Shown piece by piece: positions 33,873 through 43,680 of a stretch of DNA of 64,000 nt; the stretch's first letter is position 1; every line of letters starts with the position of its first letter. The DNA comes from Candidatus Zhuqueibacterota bacterium. Its GTDB lineage: Bacteria; Zhuqueibacterota; Zhuqueibacteria; Oceanimicrobiales; Oceanimicrobiaceae. The notes below the pieces were generated by a model. That model was not told the origin of the DNA. It saw nothing but the letters and a program-made list of their open reading frames with translations, and made no database searches. A program made the translations under genes and the position numbers. The stretch covers positions 124,001 to 188,000 of the forward strand of contig JAJDAF010000029.1 in assembly GCA_029261995.1 (NCBI GenBank). Direction: 5' to 3'.

Positions 33873-33900
33873 TTGACTTTCGAACAACAATTGCTATATT
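33873..33900 (+). promoter_or_regulatory. Promoter of the initiator tRNA gene
   Basis: TTGACT (33,873-33,878) and TATATT (33,895-33,900) with 16 nt between, 13 nt before the first tRNA base. Strong sigma-70-type element. Confidence 0.75.
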
Positions 33901-33913
33901 CTTTCTTCGAGAT

Positions 33914-33987
33914 CGCGGGGTGGAGCAGTCTGGCAGCTCGTTGGGCTCATAACCCAAAGGTCGGGGGTTCGAATCCCTCCCCCGCTA
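33914..33987 (+). tRNA. Initiator tRNA-Met (anticodon CAU)
   Basis: 74 nt fold as a tRNA: acceptor arm CGCGGGG with CCCCGCT, D arm, anticodon stem TTGGG/CCCAA with loop CTCATAA, and T arm with GTTCGAAT. The three G-C pairs at the base of the anticodon stem and the unpaired first position (C1 against T72) are marks of the formyl-Met initiator. CCA is not encoded; the gene is followed by CTA. Confidence 0.95.
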
Positions 33988-34000
33988 CTAGTTCAAAAAA

Positions 34001-34036
34001 TAAAGGCCTAGGTTATTACCTAGGCCTTTATTTTTT
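34001..34036. terminator. Intrinsic terminator of the tRNA gene
   Basis: A perfect 13-bp stem (TAAAGGCCTAGGT with its complement, 34,001-34,030) followed by a T run, and preceded by an A run, so it also works for the convergent rhomboid gene. Confidence 0.9.
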
Positions 34037-34110
34037 ATGTCCTTGGCCGTCACCTAAGCCCGTAACTAGGGCCGCGCAGCAGCACATACCCATACTTTTG
34101 CCAGATGTGA

Positions 34111-34770
34111 TCAGTCCCGGAATACCTTTGCCCGGCTCCGCCTCCGTTGTGGAAAAACCATAATGAGAGCCGCTCCCGCAACAAAGCCGCCAATGTGCGC
34201 CCAGAACGCGACTCCACCACCTTCAGCACCGATAGAACCCAACCCGCTGAACAACTGCATCACAAACCAGAAGCCCAGGACGAAGATGGCTGGAATGTGT
34301 CGTATGGTAAGGAACCAAATGATAGGAATCAGGACCAGAACTCTCGCCTTCGGGTACTTCACAAGGTAAGCGCCCAAAATCCCTGAAATGGCGCCACTGG
34401 CGCCAACCATCGGCACATCTGAGACGCCGCCAAGAACAATGTGAGCAGCGACGGCCAGCAAACCGCAGGTCAGGTAAAAGACAATAAAGCGCCCGTGGCC
34501 AAGATAGTGCTCGATGTTGTCTCCGAAAATCCACAGATAGAGCATGTTGCCGGCGAGATGCATAAATCCGCCATGCAAAAACATGGAAGTCAACAAGGTC
34601 TCGATACGCTGGCCACTCAAAATGTAGATTGGGACGGCCCCGAACCGCTCAATCATCGCTACAAATCCAGTCTGATACTCAAAGAAAAACACGATGACAT
34701 TGACCACGATTAGGCCAATGGTCAGGACCGGAGCGGTAGAGCGGGGATTGTCATCCTTGAGCGGAATCAT
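34111..34770 (-). CDS. Rhomboid-family intramembrane serine protease
   Basis: 219 residues with six predicted helices. HLAGNMLYLW (71-80), GASGAISG with catalytic Ser125, and AHIGGFVAG with His192 give the full Ser-His site of rhomboids. It cleaves membrane-spanning segments; the substrate is unknown. It follows the M23 peptidase gene by 9 nt and is probably part of that transcript. Confidence 0.95.
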   Translation of the reverse strand: MIPLKDDNPRSTAPVLTIGLIVVNVIVFFFEYQTGFVAMIERFGAVPIYILSGQRIETLLTSMFLHGGFMHLAGNMLYLWIFGDNIEHYLGHGRFIVFYLTCGLLAVAAHIVLGGVSDVPMVGASGAISGILGAYLVKYPKARVLVLIPIIWFLTIRHIPAIFVLGFWFVMQLFSGLGSIGAEGGGVAFWAHIGGFVAGAALIMVFPQRRRSRAKVFRD

Positions 34771-34779
34771 ACACAGGGG

Positions 34780-37185
34780 CTATTGAATCGAAAAGGAGGT
34801 TTTGTGTATTGAGACGTTCTTGCATTTGTCGAGTGCCATGACCATGATTTCATGCTCGCCTGGTTGTAACGGTTCAGCGACTTTGTAGGCGAGCCGGTGG
34901 CGCTCTGGGTCATAAGCGGCGATGATACGTTTGCCGTCGAGCCGAATCTCGAGGTCTTTCTCACTGCGAATTCCAGACAAACGGTCCCGAACGGTGGCAG
35001 AGATCAGCGGTGTACGATTTCTGAGCCTGGCATTGCTGGCAGGCCGAACCTGGCTTATCTCAGGAGCAATTTCATCTCGGATCAGTGTGAAGTCCTCGAA
35101 ACTCAGCACTTTCGCCGAGACAACCTGTGCCTTCTCGTCGAGCTGATTGTCGATGAAAATCCAGCGGCCCCTGCTTCCCCGGTAGTAAACCCCGAGTTTC
35201 TCTGGCCTTTCTGTTGAATCAGGATAGTGCAGATTTACCAATGCACCCCTCTTCATCAGGGCATCTTTGGGTTCGATTGAATAGATATTGCCAATCGCAT
35301 CCAGTTTTCCGGCAGAGCCCACGCTGTCTACAAAAATGCGCGTGTAGATCGAGCGATAGAGCGAACGCCGGCCAAAATTCACCCAAAAAGCCCGGTCGCT
35401 GGAGACAACTCGGTCAGTAGCGCCGGGGTCGATTTTTTCAGCATGAAAACCATCATAGAAGACGAATTGCTCTCCGCTCAGACTTGCGGCGGTAATTTCC
35501 AGGGCATGCTCGTTGCCATTGAGTCGGCCTAACTCTACCCTGCCCACATATCGTTTCAGATCCACCTGGTGCAGCGGCACATCGCGTGCATCCCACCGGC
35601 CGGGATAAAGTTTGACGACAGGTACCGACTGCAAGACATCCTTGACCTTAACTTCAAGCCGGACGTAGTCATCGTAGAAATCATATTCAACGGCCAGCTC
35701 CGGTGGCGGTGTGTTCTCGGCCACGTCTGAATGCACATAATAGAACGGGTAAGACGGGACGCTAAACTGGTCCCGGCCCTGAATCTTCAAGACGGCTGCA
35801 GTGCGTCCGCGAAGTCCGGTCAAAACGACACTGTCATAATCATCGAGCGGTTCGGCCATGGTTGTATCGCCGCCCTTCTCCTGCAACGAGTCCGGGTTGA
35901 TTATTGGCCATTCGAAGGGCAGCTCGCGCCAGCGGCTGCGATTCAGCAGGTAGACATCAACATCGGAGATTTGCTCCATGTCGTAGGTAACCACCTGTTG
36001 CAGAACCAAATCCCCATTTTCATCCTGCTCCAACACAGGGTGGATATCGTACGGACTGCCCACATGCACCCGGCCAACCACTGTGCTAGTGTTGCCAAAA
36101 AAGTCCGAGGTCTCGATTCGGAATTCATGCTCGCCCGGAAACAGTGCGCCGATTTCAGGTTTTTGCGAGACTCGCTGCTTTCCATGGCCGGGGTGGGAGA
36201 TCAAACTGGGGGTAGTGGCGAGATTAGCGCTTTGCAAGACGCCTGCCCAGGTCTTGTTCGGCTTATAGTAGCTCTTGCCGTTGTATTCATCTTTATAGAG
36301 TTTGTTGAATCGGCCAAATCTACGCCGCGAGAGGCGATAGTCCCGCTCAAGCTCAATCATAGCATTCGATTGAAACGCGAGGCGGTCATATCGGTATTCA
36401 AATCGTAGCTCATCATCGACATAGAGTTTGTAAGCATAAGTGCCGTAGCGGTTTGATGAATCGAAACTCTTGTCATAGCAGGAAATCGCCAGTCCGACCT
36501 TGCCCCACACGGCGACCGGCTCCTTGATTTCGTAGGAGCCCGGACGAATCCATTGTGGTGAGATGACTACTGGCTTGAAATCGCCGTTGACCGCCGAATT
36601 CGGGCCAATGGGCGTGAAGCTGATCTTGCGGACGATCGGTTTCACGTTATCAGGCAGAGGATAACCCTTGAGCAGCGGGTTAGTGGGACGGTTAGCCAAA
36701 TCGCGAATCTCAAAATGCAAATGCGGCGCGCCAATACCAGTCTGCCCCGTGAAAGCAATAACATCCCCCTGCGCGACGGGCAGGCGGTCGGGTCTCAGAA
36801 ATATGTTGATCCGATACTGCCCTTTGCGCTTCTGCTCAGCCTGCACATATTGTTCAATTTCCGGGCTGAATTTTGAAAGATGAGCATACACCGCCACCTC
36901 TCCCGTGTCCAGCTTCAGATAGACCGCCTTACCGTAGCCATTCGGAGAAACTGAAACCCGCCAGACGTAACCGGGCCGCACGGCAAAACACTTGTAGCCC
37001 ACCTTACCCCAGGTCTTAACATCGATGCCCGTGTGAAACCGGCGGGGCCGATATTCGCCGAATGCCGAGGTAAGATACTCGCTGGCATCCGTAGGCCAGA
37101 GATACCCCGACGAGCCTTCTTGCCCCCGCAAGCCGCTAAAACTCATAAGCAAAACAAACGATGTCAAGACAAGATTTCTATGCAT
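34780..37185 (-). CDS. Large M23-family metallopeptidase (peptidoglycan endopeptidase-like)
   Basis: About 801 residues. A signal peptide (MHRNLVLTSFVLLMSFSGLRGQ) is followed at once by an M23 domain: HTGIDV (His51, Asp55), VYAHLS (His102), QGDVIAFTGQTG and APHLHFEIRD (His155, His157), a complete zinc and catalytic set. The remaining 600 residues are beta-rich Ig-like segments that end in an Ig domain with LSGIRSEKDLEIRLDGK. The peptidase at the N-terminus with a long C-terminal beta region is the reverse of the usual arrangement, yet is common in FCB bacteria. ATG 37,185 overlaps the upstream stop by 8 nt (ATGCATAG) and has AGGGTGG upstream. Confidence 0.9.
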   Translation of the reverse strand: MHRNLVLTSFVLLMSFSGLRGQEGSSGYLWPTDASEYLTSAFGEYRPRRFHTGIDVKTWGKVGYKCFAVRPGYVWRVSVSPNGYGKAVYLKLDTGEVAVYAHLSKFSPEIEQYVQAEQKRKGQYRINIFLRPDRLPVAQGDVIAFTGQTGIGAPHLHFEIRDLANRPTNPLLKGYPLPDNVKPIVRKISFTPIGPNSAVNGDFKPVVISPQWIRPGSYEIKEPVAVWGKVGLAISCYDKSFDSSNRYGTYAYKLYVDDELRFEYRYDRLAFQSNAMIELERDYRLSRRRFGRFNKLYKDEYNGKSYYKPNKTWAGVLQSANLATTPSLISHPGHGKQRVSQKPEIGALFPGEHEFRIETSDFFGNTSTVVGRVHVGSPYDIHPVLEQDENGDLVLQQVVTYDMEQISDVDVYLLNRSRWRELPFEWPIINPDSLQEKGGDTTMAEPLDDYDSVVLTGLRGRTAAVLKIQGRDQFSVPSYPFYYVHSDVAENTPPPELAVEYDFYDDYVRLEVKVKDVLQSVPVVKLYPGRWDARDVPLHQVDLKRYVGRVELGRLNGNEHALEITAASLSGEQFVFYDGFHAEKIDPGATDRVVSSDRAFWVNFGRRSLYRSIYTRIFVDSVGSAGKLDAIGNIYSIEPKDALMKRGALVNLHYPDSTERPEKLGVYYRGSRGRWIFIDNQLDEKAQVVSAKVLSFEDFTLIRDEIAPEISQVRPASNARLRNRTPLISATVRDRLSGIRSEKDLEIRLDGKRIIAAYDPERHRLAYKVAEPLQPGEHEIMVMALDKCKNVSIHKTSFSIQ

Positions 37186-37945
37186 CGAGACCACCCTGGG
37201 TTAGTTTCTTCAGCAAGTCAGGTCTGTCAGTGATAATTCCGTTCAGGTTCAAATCCAGGCAGCGCTGCATCTCTGCTGGCTCATTTATGGTCCAGGCCAT
37301 GAGATAGTAGCCTTTTTCACGCACTTTTACACCAAGTTCAGGTGTCAGCAAAGCGCCCTCAATGTGAATGCCGCGCCCGCCGGACAACTTGGTAATAAAC
37401 AGTTCGCCATTCGCAGCCGCAACCTTGCTATCGATGATGAAGCCATTTACCGCCTGGCGGTCAAACTTTCGCACCTTGCGAACCGAGAGCGGATTGAACG
37501 ACGAAATCACCACTTTGTGCTCAAGACCAAACCGTCTGCAAATATCCAGCACTTTCTCTTCAATATTGTGTCTAACCGTCAATCCGTTCGCCTTAATTTC
37601 GATATTCACAAAAAGGTGGCCGCGAGTCAACTCCAGAACATCATCCAGCGTTGGGATGGCCTGCGCGGTTTCCTTACCGGCTGCCACGATTCTCAGCTCT
37701 CTGAGTTCATCCAGGCTCTTGTTCTTCACGAGACCGACGCCGTTTGTCATGCGTTCAAGTTTAGCATCATGAAAAACCACCACTTCTCCGCTCTTGCAGG
37801 TCCGTACATCAAGTTCTATGCCATCCGCGCCCAGCGTGATCGCATCTTGAAAAGCCTTCATAGTATTTTCCGGGGCAGCAACGGTGTATCCGCGGTGTGC
37901 AATGTTGTATGCTTTGCCTTCAGCCAACAATTCGGTGGCGAGCAT
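37178..37945 (-). CDS. Glycerophosphodiester phosphodiesterase
   Basis: 255 residues, cytoplasmic (no signal). IAHRGYTVAAPENTMKAF, GADGIELDVRTCKSGEVVVFHD and a late YYLMAWTIN are the His, Glu/Asp and Trp motifs of the GDPD TIM barrel. It hydrolyses glycerophosphodiesters to glycerol-3-phosphate and an alcohol (UgpQ-like). It overlaps the M23 gene by 8 nt. Confidence 0.94.
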   Translation of the reverse strand: MLATELLAEGKAYNIAHRGYTVAAPENTMKAFQDAITLGADGIELDVRTCKSGEVVVFHDAKLERMTNGVGLVKNKSLDELRELRIVAAGKETAQAIPTLDDVLELTRGHLFVNIEIKANGLTVRHNIEEKVLDICRRFGLEHKVVISSFNPLSVRKVRKFDRQAVNGFIIDSKVAAANGELFITKLSGGRGIHIEGALLTPELGVKVREKGYYLMAWTINEPAEMQRCLDLNLNGIITDRPDLLKKLTQGGLDA

Positions 37946-38118
37946 AAGCCATCAATTCTCCGTTCCCTAGGTTCTGAGATTCAGGGTAGCGAGATGCAGC
38001 AAATTTTGTGGAGTGACTTACCCTGAGACCGTGGTCTCAAACCGGGCCAAAGGTGAGCAGCCCAGGTTAATTCTTTCATGAATATATTAAACATCGTCCT
38101 CTTTTTCAACAGAAAGTT

Positions 38119-39387
38119 TCATACCAGGCGATCAAGGAGCTGAGCCAGTCGCTCGGTCAGATGTCTGCGCTCGTACTCAGCCGGCCGCAAGTACTCATGA
38201 ACTGGCAGCCTGTCTCCGGCGGCAACCAGCTTTTCGAGAGCATCCGTGATTGCAGGGATATCATCATGTGCTACGACAGTGACGGCTGTGTGCTTTTTTA
38301 AGATAGTCACTCCTTCGACTTCATGGCCCATCACCAGAACGGGCGCGGCGGTTGTGAGGTACTCGAACGTCTTGCCGGGAATGAAATCCGGGCTCGCGCA
38401 GGGTGCAACTGGATATAACAAAAGATCGGCGGCCAGTACTTTTTCTAAAGCCGTAAGGTGACCTAAATAGCCTGAAAAGGCGACATTTCCGGCCAATTTC
38501 AAATCTTTAATAATTCCCGCGGTATCGGTTTCGAGATCTGCCCCGACGAACTCAACCCGAATTCTCTCTTGCAAGCCGGGCTTGCGCTTCAGAAGCGAGG
38601 CAAGAGCTTGCAGAAAATTTCGGGCAGGCGCGATGCCTGTAATTGCGCCGCAGTAAACCATACGAAATCGCCCACCCGGTGCACTCGGCTCAACCTGGTC
38701 CAAATCCGAGGAGTCAAACCCGTTGGTGATGGTTTCGAAATCGCCATTGTCGCGACCACTGATTCTGTGGAGACTTTCTGCAAGCCCTGCGCTGACGCCT
38801 ACGACACGATCCGCGCTGCGCAGAACGCAGTTTTGCAGAAACGCAGTGGTTGATTTGTGCAGACGGGTCGGCTCGTCCTGGAAATTTCCGCCGGCCCAGC
38901 CGTCACGAAAATCAGCGACCCAGGGCACGCGAAAAATCCACTTCAAGAGGATGCCGAGAAGATGCGCCGAGTGAGGCGGCGCGGTAGTCAGAATGCAGTC
39001 GATTGGGTTCCGCCGCAGCAAACGGACTGCTTTCACGAACGCGAATGGCAGCCAGAGCAGCTTTGTGTCGGGAATGAAAAGCCAATTCAGAATACGCATC
39101 AATCGACGGCGAAAGCGACTGGAGCCAACTGCGCCGCCACTGCTATCGGAGCGTCGAAATAGGAATGCCAGGCGCAGCGGGTCGAAGGAACCCGAGCGGT
39201 GAATCTCCGTTTCTCCCATCTCATCAAGCAGGGTTCTGTCCTGGGCATAATAGGCGATTTCTTTGACTGTCAGAACGGTCGGTTGCCAGCCAAAATCAGG
39301 CAAGTATTTGGCGAACTTTGCCACGCGCTGAGTTCCCCCCATGCCAAGCGGAGGACAATAGTATGCAAGAATCAGAACGGTTTTCAC
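38119..39387 (-). CDS. Glycosyltransferase family 4 protein
   Basis: About 422 residues. VLILAYYCPPLGMGGTQRVAKFAKYLP is the GT-B N-terminal acceptor motif; CGAITGIAPARNFLQAL and a donor-site region PDFIPGKTFEYLTTAAPVL with EVEG follow. The GTG at 39,387 overlaps the preceding stop as GTGA; the open frame reaches 39,462, but that portion is inside the C5-epimerase-like gene. It belongs to a four-gene glycan cluster ending here. Confidence 0.88.
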   Translation of the reverse strand: MKTVLILAYYCPPLGMGGTQRVAKFAKYLPDFGWQPTVLTVKEIAYYAQDRTLLDEMGETEIHRSGSFDPLRLAFLFRRSDSSGGAVGSSRFRRRLMRILNWLFIPDTKLLWLPFAFVKAVRLLRRNPIDCILTTAPPHSAHLLGILLKWIFRVPWVADFRDGWAGGNFQDEPTRLHKSTTAFLQNCVLRSADRVVGVSAGLAESLHRISGRDNGDFETITNGFDSSDLDQVEPSAPGGRFRMVYCGAITGIAPARNFLQALASLLKRKPGLQERIRVEFVGADLETDTAGIIKDLKLAGNVAFSGYLGHLTALEKVLAADLLLYPVAPCASPDFIPGKTFEYLTTAAPVLVMGHEVEGVTILKKHTAVTVVAHDDIPAITDALEKLVAAGDRLPVHEYLRPAEYERRHLTERLAQLLDRLV

Positions 39388-40280
39388 AAGCGGACTTTTT
39401 CCATAACCTTGGTGACGAGCCAACGCGCCCGACAAATTGGATTGCGCAAATAACCACGCCATTTTCTTGCTATCTCAAAAAAGAGCGGCTCACTGGTCAG
39501 TGTGCCCATGATGTTCAGAAGCTGCAGGTGGACCCGGATGTACATGGCGGATGCCAGGCGACGACTTGGATGCAGATCGTAATGATTCCAAAAACCCGTG
39601 TCGTAGCGGTGAAGGTTTTTGAGCAGAGCCTTTACGGCTAGCTCAAACAGCTCGCTGGCAGCTTTATCCTGCCAAAAGAGCCCGTAATCGTAAATGCCCA
39701 GCATGGCAAACATATGACCATTCAGCACCTGAGAGGGCGGTCGCGTGGGATACTCCTCGAATACCAATCCCCCATCCGGGAAGGCTGAAACCACGCCGCC
39801 ATCTGCCACCGGATGCAGAAATGCTTCAAAAGCTCCGCGAGTCACATCCCTGGTCGCGGGGTTTGCTTCGAGCTCGTGGAACCGAAGGAACAGAGAGATG
39901 GCCTCGCCCTGCGCCATGCCGGAAATCCAGGGGGATTGCGGTCCGTAAAACGGCAGATCGTATTCATAAATCCACCCGCCAATTTCGCCGCGCCACGATT
40001 TGAAATGCTCGAACAGCCAGGTTACGCACGCGCGCGCCTTATCCCGGTGGCCGGCATCGCCGGTTTCTGAAAACATCTGTAAGTTATGCAGGCCAAACTG
40101 TGAAGTGGTAATCGGATTGTAGCAAAGCCCGTCAGGCTTGCCCATGTCAACCAGAGGAATGCCATCTTCGTCAAAAACGTAGTCGAAGTCTTCGATGCCG
40201 TCCTGCCAGCGAAACGGGTAATCTGACAGCATCACGGTCCGCGGCTTCGACGGTTTGCTGTCACTCGCGTTCACGGTCAT
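39384..40280 (-). CDS. D-glucuronyl C5-epimerase-like protein
   Basis: 298 residues. SPWISGMAQGEAISLFLRFHELE, VFEEYPTRPPSQVLNGHMFAMLGIYDYG and TGFWNHYDLHPSRRLASAMYIRVHLQLL are characteristic of the C5-epimerase C-terminal (alpha/alpha barrel) domain that converts glucuronate to iduronate in heparosan-like chains. No signal peptide is seen, so it may act on a lipid-linked precursor in the cytoplasm. A different uronic acid substrate is possible. It overlaps the GT39 gene by 20 nt. Confidence 0.78.
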   Translation of the reverse strand: MTVNASDSKPSKPRTVMLSDYPFRWQDGIEDFDYVFDEDGIPLVDMGKPDGLCYNPITTSQFGLHNLQMFSETGDAGHRDKARACVTWLFEHFKSWRGEIGGWIYEYDLPFYGPQSPWISGMAQGEAISLFLRFHELEANPATRDVTRGAFEAFLHPVADGGVVSAFPDGGLVFEEYPTRPPSQVLNGHMFAMLGIYDYGLFWQDKAASELFELAVKALLKNLHRYDTGFWNHYDLHPSRRLASAMYIRVHLQLLNIMGTLTSEPLFFEIARKWRGYLRNPICRARWLVTKVMEKVRL

Positions 40281-41997
40281 CTGGTCTAGGCAGGTGGCGG
40301 TAAAGCCGGACCGTTGGTCCGGGAGTTAGAAAAGTGGGCGTGAACTCACGCAGCAAGCTCCAGGAACTGCTCTCGAAGAGAGATTCGTAAAACCGGCGGC
40401 CATTCTTATAGCTGAGCCAAACCGGCGTTCCTTTGTCCGGCGGTTTCTCCTGGAAATAGCGGAAATAGTTGTCACTCGAAATCATCAAATAGCGCACGCC
40501 CGCGCGTTGCACCGACGAAATCCGCGGCAGACGATTTTCAAGTAGTTGTCTGATGTAAGCACTGCGTTTGTTGTTCGACTTCGACTCTTGAGCCAACGCT
40601 TTCAGTTTGAAGTCTTTCCTCAGATTAATCAGTTTGTAAGTTTTTCGGCGCAGGCTTTCCTCAAGCAACCGTTCTTTGATGGCCACAGGCAGAAGGCCAC
40701 TCTCCGCCTTATTCTTGACGTAGCGTGCCGGATCAAAAAGATTCGGACCGTAGACGTAATTCTCATAACCAATCATGGCTTCGATCGGGATATTCGACTC
40801 AATCCAGGCCCGGGCCTCGGTGCGGGTGTCCGTTCGTGACAGACGAACATCGTGGAGTCCAATCTTAAACAGAGCGGGAACGAAAAGAGCGCCAGCAACC
40901 ACCCAACGAAGCTGACGATGGGAAATCTGCTGCAACAGGCTCGTCAAAAACAGACCGGCCAGAAGCGCCAGAACCGGGAAAACTGGCAGCAAATAATGAA
41001 TTCCTGACCGTTGCCACAGACCGACGACCACCACGGTTGGCAGCACAAAAGATAGGAGAAGCCAGGTCTTGCGGTCAAGCTTGGTGAAGGCAAAAAGGAG
41101 ACCGGAGACCATCAACAGTCCGACACTCCAGTCACTGACAATCATTTCAAGCAGCGGCCAGACAAGCGGCACACCGCTGACATGGCCAACCATTCCGGAG
41201 CTGACGTGCGAAAATGTGTACTGCAGAACCTGCCAGTAGGAGTTGAAAGAGAGAATCCAGTAGGGCGAGCCCAGGAGAAATCCCGCTGCGACCCCGGCCG
41301 TGGCCACGAAAAGGCTGCGCGTGCGGGCCGCTGCTTCTCCCCTGCTGGCGAACACGACTGCCAAAAACAGCGGGCAGATGATGAACCCGGCGTTGTACTT
41401 GGTCGAAATGGCCAGACCGCACAAAACCCCGGCGAGCAGGACCTGCCGCACTGAGCACGTCTCCAACAGCCTAAGGATGCTCAACAGAGCAAGCGCAGAC
41501 ATCATGGCAAGAAGAGCTTCTGGCAACACCCAGTGCGACACATCAGCATGGGCAAAACTCAGGGCCAGGACGACTGCGGACAGTCCACCGACTTGTCTCG
41601 AAAAAAACCGCTCGCCAATTCTATAAACACACCACACAGCGAACACTCCCGCCAGCACGCTGACCAGCCGGCCAACCCAAAAGATGCCGCTTGGATCCAA
41701 AAAGTAGGCCGCTCCGAAATCGAGAGCGCTGTTGAAGACGCCAAGGCCTCGACCCAGCACAAAGAAAACACCATAGGCCGCCAAGAGAACATAGGAATGA
41801 AGCGCCGGGTAGACAAAATAGGTCGGCTCCAGGCTTTGCTTGGCGCCATAGGCCAGGGCATTGATGACATTGAAGGGTTCATCGGAATTGTACATCGCCG
41901 GCAAGCCGTACCAAAGCCCGATGAAACGCAGGGCAAAGGCCCCGGCCACGATGCCCAGAAGCACACGGTGTTCGGACAGCTTGGACATCCATTTCAT
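40261..41997 (-). CDS. GT39-type membrane glycosyltransferase (ArnT/PMT-like)
   Basis: 578 residues. Around ten transmembrane helices fill residues 10-380; YNSDEPFNVI after the first helix holds the Asp-Glu pair of GT-C enzymes, and YPALHSYVL follows. The last ~190 residues form a soluble periplasmic domain. It would transfer a sugar from a polyprenyl-phosphate donor. It overlaps the flippase gene by 4 nt. Confidence 0.85.
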   Translation of the reverse strand: MKWMSKLSEHRVLLGIVAGAFALRFIGLWYGLPAMYNSDEPFNVINALAYGAKQSLEPTYFVYPALHSYVLLAAYGVFFVLGRGLGVFNSALDFGAAYFLDPSGIFWVGRLVSVLAGVFAVWCVYRIGERFFSRQVGGLSAVVLALSFAHADVSHWVLPEALLAMMSALALLSILRLLETCSVRQVLLAGVLCGLAISTKYNAGFIICPLFLAVVFASRGEAAARTRSLFVATAGVAAGFLLGSPYWILSFNSYWQVLQYTFSHVSSGMVGHVSGVPLVWPLLEMIVSDWSVGLLMVSGLLFAFTKLDRKTWLLLSFVLPTVVVVGLWQRSGIHYLLPVFPVLALLAGLFLTSLLQQISHRQLRWVVAGALFVPALFKIGLHDVRLSRTDTRTEARAWIESNIPIEAMIGYENYVYGPNLFDPARYVKNKAESGLLPVAIKERLLEESLRRKTYKLINLRKDFKLKALAQESKSNNKRSAYIRQLLENRLPRISSVQRAGVRYLMISSDNYFRYFQEKPPDKGTPVWLSYKNGRRFYESLFESSSWSLLREFTPTFLTPGPTVRLYRHLPRPDDRERE

Positions 41998-43460
41998 GAG
42001 CGTGGCCCTGAGATTTTGAGCATCGATTTTATGGTCCTAAGTTCGCGCGCTTCGAAAAACCCGGTGGCAAACAGAGCCAGCGGGACTGCCAGGAGCAAGG
42101 CGATTTTCCCAGGAACTTCCCACTGCAGCGGCACGTGTGCGCCCAAATAGAACGCGGCAGCCACGACCACCGCCAATCTTGCGAGCCTGCCGAATTCGTA
42201 CTGAATAGGATAGAATCGCCTGGCGAAGAAAAAGAGCATGATGCACATCACAGCGTGGCCGGCGAGGCGTGCCCAGCCCGCTCCCATCATTCCGATCTGG
42301 GGAATCAGTACAAGATTGGTCGCAATGTTGACCCCTGCTCCAGCGAATGTGATGATCGGCAAATATTTGGTTTTTTCCTTCAGGTAGATGCCCACCATAA
42401 AGTTGACGTACATGCCGTAGAAGATATAAGATAGCAGAATGAGCGGCACGACCTCCAGGCCATCCCAGAAAGCTTCGCCGATCAGCGACACACCGAAAAA
42501 TTTGTGTTTCACGATGTCATCTATGAAGAAGACCAGCACAAGAAAAACACCTACATTGAGGGTCGTGAAATAGGTCAGCACTTTTGCGAAAACCGCTTTC
42601 GCGTTCTCTTGCTTCGAGGTGGAGAGAAAGAAAGGATGCCAGGCAAATCTGAAGGCCGTGACCACCAAGGCCATGAACATGCCCAGCTTGGCGCCGGCAT
42701 TGTAGATTCCAGTGGCTTCCAGGCCCGCAAGTTTTTCCATGATCGGCCGGTCCATCAAATCGAGCAGAACAACAGACAAAGCCGAAGGCAGGAAGGGCAG
42801 ACCGAATTTTAGAAGCGCTTTTAGATCGACGCCACTGAACTGCAACCCAATCTGTTTGACCAGGATTCCGGTCAACAAAAGAAAAGTCAGGCCTGAGGCC
42901 CACGCGTTTGCCAAAAACATGCCCTCAACGCCCATCCCGCGGTAGACAATCAAGTAGACGTTGAGAGATACGTTGATCACAACGTTCACGAACTTTAGAC
43001 TGGTATAGAAAACTGACTTTTCTTCTGCACGCAAGAACAGAAACGGCAAGAACGCCAGGGCATCGAACATCAGGATCAGAGCGCTCAAGCGCACCAGGTG
43101 GGAATAGTCGCCTTCAGAAATCAGCAGCCGCGAAATCCCATTGGAAAAGCCGAAAATCAAAATCGTGAATAAGGTCGAGGTGACCACCACCGACCAGAAT
43201 GCAGTGCTGAAAACCTGTCGGCGCTTTTGGGGGTCGTCGCTCAGAATAAAATAGCGCAAAAAGGCAGCGTCAATGCCAATGGTGTAGGCGATGGTCATCA
43301 CCGCCAGGAATGAGTACAGAACACCGGAAGCGCCGTACGCGTCAGCAGTCAGCTGGTTGGTGTAGAGTGGTAGCAACATGACGTTGACAAGGCGGGTGAA
43401 AATGTGGCCGATGCCATAGACCGCGGAGTGCTTCGTCAGACGTTTGAGGCTATTGAGCAT
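41994..43460 (-). CDS. Oligosaccharide flippase (Wzx-like)
   Basis: 488 residues with 12-14 transmembrane helices. The start AVYGIGHIFTRLVNVMLLPLYTNQLTADAYGASGVLY is a classic Wzx/polysaccharide-synthesis N-terminus. It is the first gene of the second glycan cluster (flippase, GT39, C5-epimerase-like, GT4), all joined by short overlaps. The 220-nt gap upstream shows no definite promoter. Confidence 0.9.
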   Translation of the reverse strand: MLNSLKRLTKHSAVYGIGHIFTRLVNVMLLPLYTNQLTADAYGASGVLYSFLAVMTIAYTIGIDAAFLRYFILSDDPQKRRQVFSTAFWSVVVTSTLFTILIFGFSNGISRLLISEGDYSHLVRLSALILMFDALAFLPFLFLRAEEKSVFYTSLKFVNVVINVSLNVYLIVYRGMGVEGMFLANAWASGLTFLLLTGILVKQIGLQFSGVDLKALLKFGLPFLPSALSVVLLDLMDRPIMEKLAGLEATGIYNAGAKLGMFMALVVTAFRFAWHPFFLSTSKQENAKAVFAKVLTYFTTLNVGVFLVLVFFIDDIVKHKFFGVSLIGEAFWDGLEVVPLILLSYIFYGMYVNFMVGIYLKEKTKYLPIITFAGAGVNIATNLVLIPQIGMMGAGWARLAGHAVMCIMLFFFARRFYPIQYEFGRLARLAVVVAAAFYLGAHVPLQWEVPGKIALLLAVPLALFATGFFEARELRTIKSMLKISGPRS

Positions 43461-43680
43461 TCAAGGATTCTTTGAATGAGTTTGGCGAAATGGCTTGTCT
43501 CACCGTGAAAGTCCTGAAAAAGATATGCAACGCCCGGTGAAAAAGCAAGGTCATTCTGACCGGCTGAAAATAATTGCCTAAATTTGCGGCGGCTACATTC
43601 TATTTCGCGTGGAGCATGGAGGGTAGAGCGAAGAGGGAAGACTAGGAGTGAAAATCAACTCCGTGGTGGTACCTTCACGT

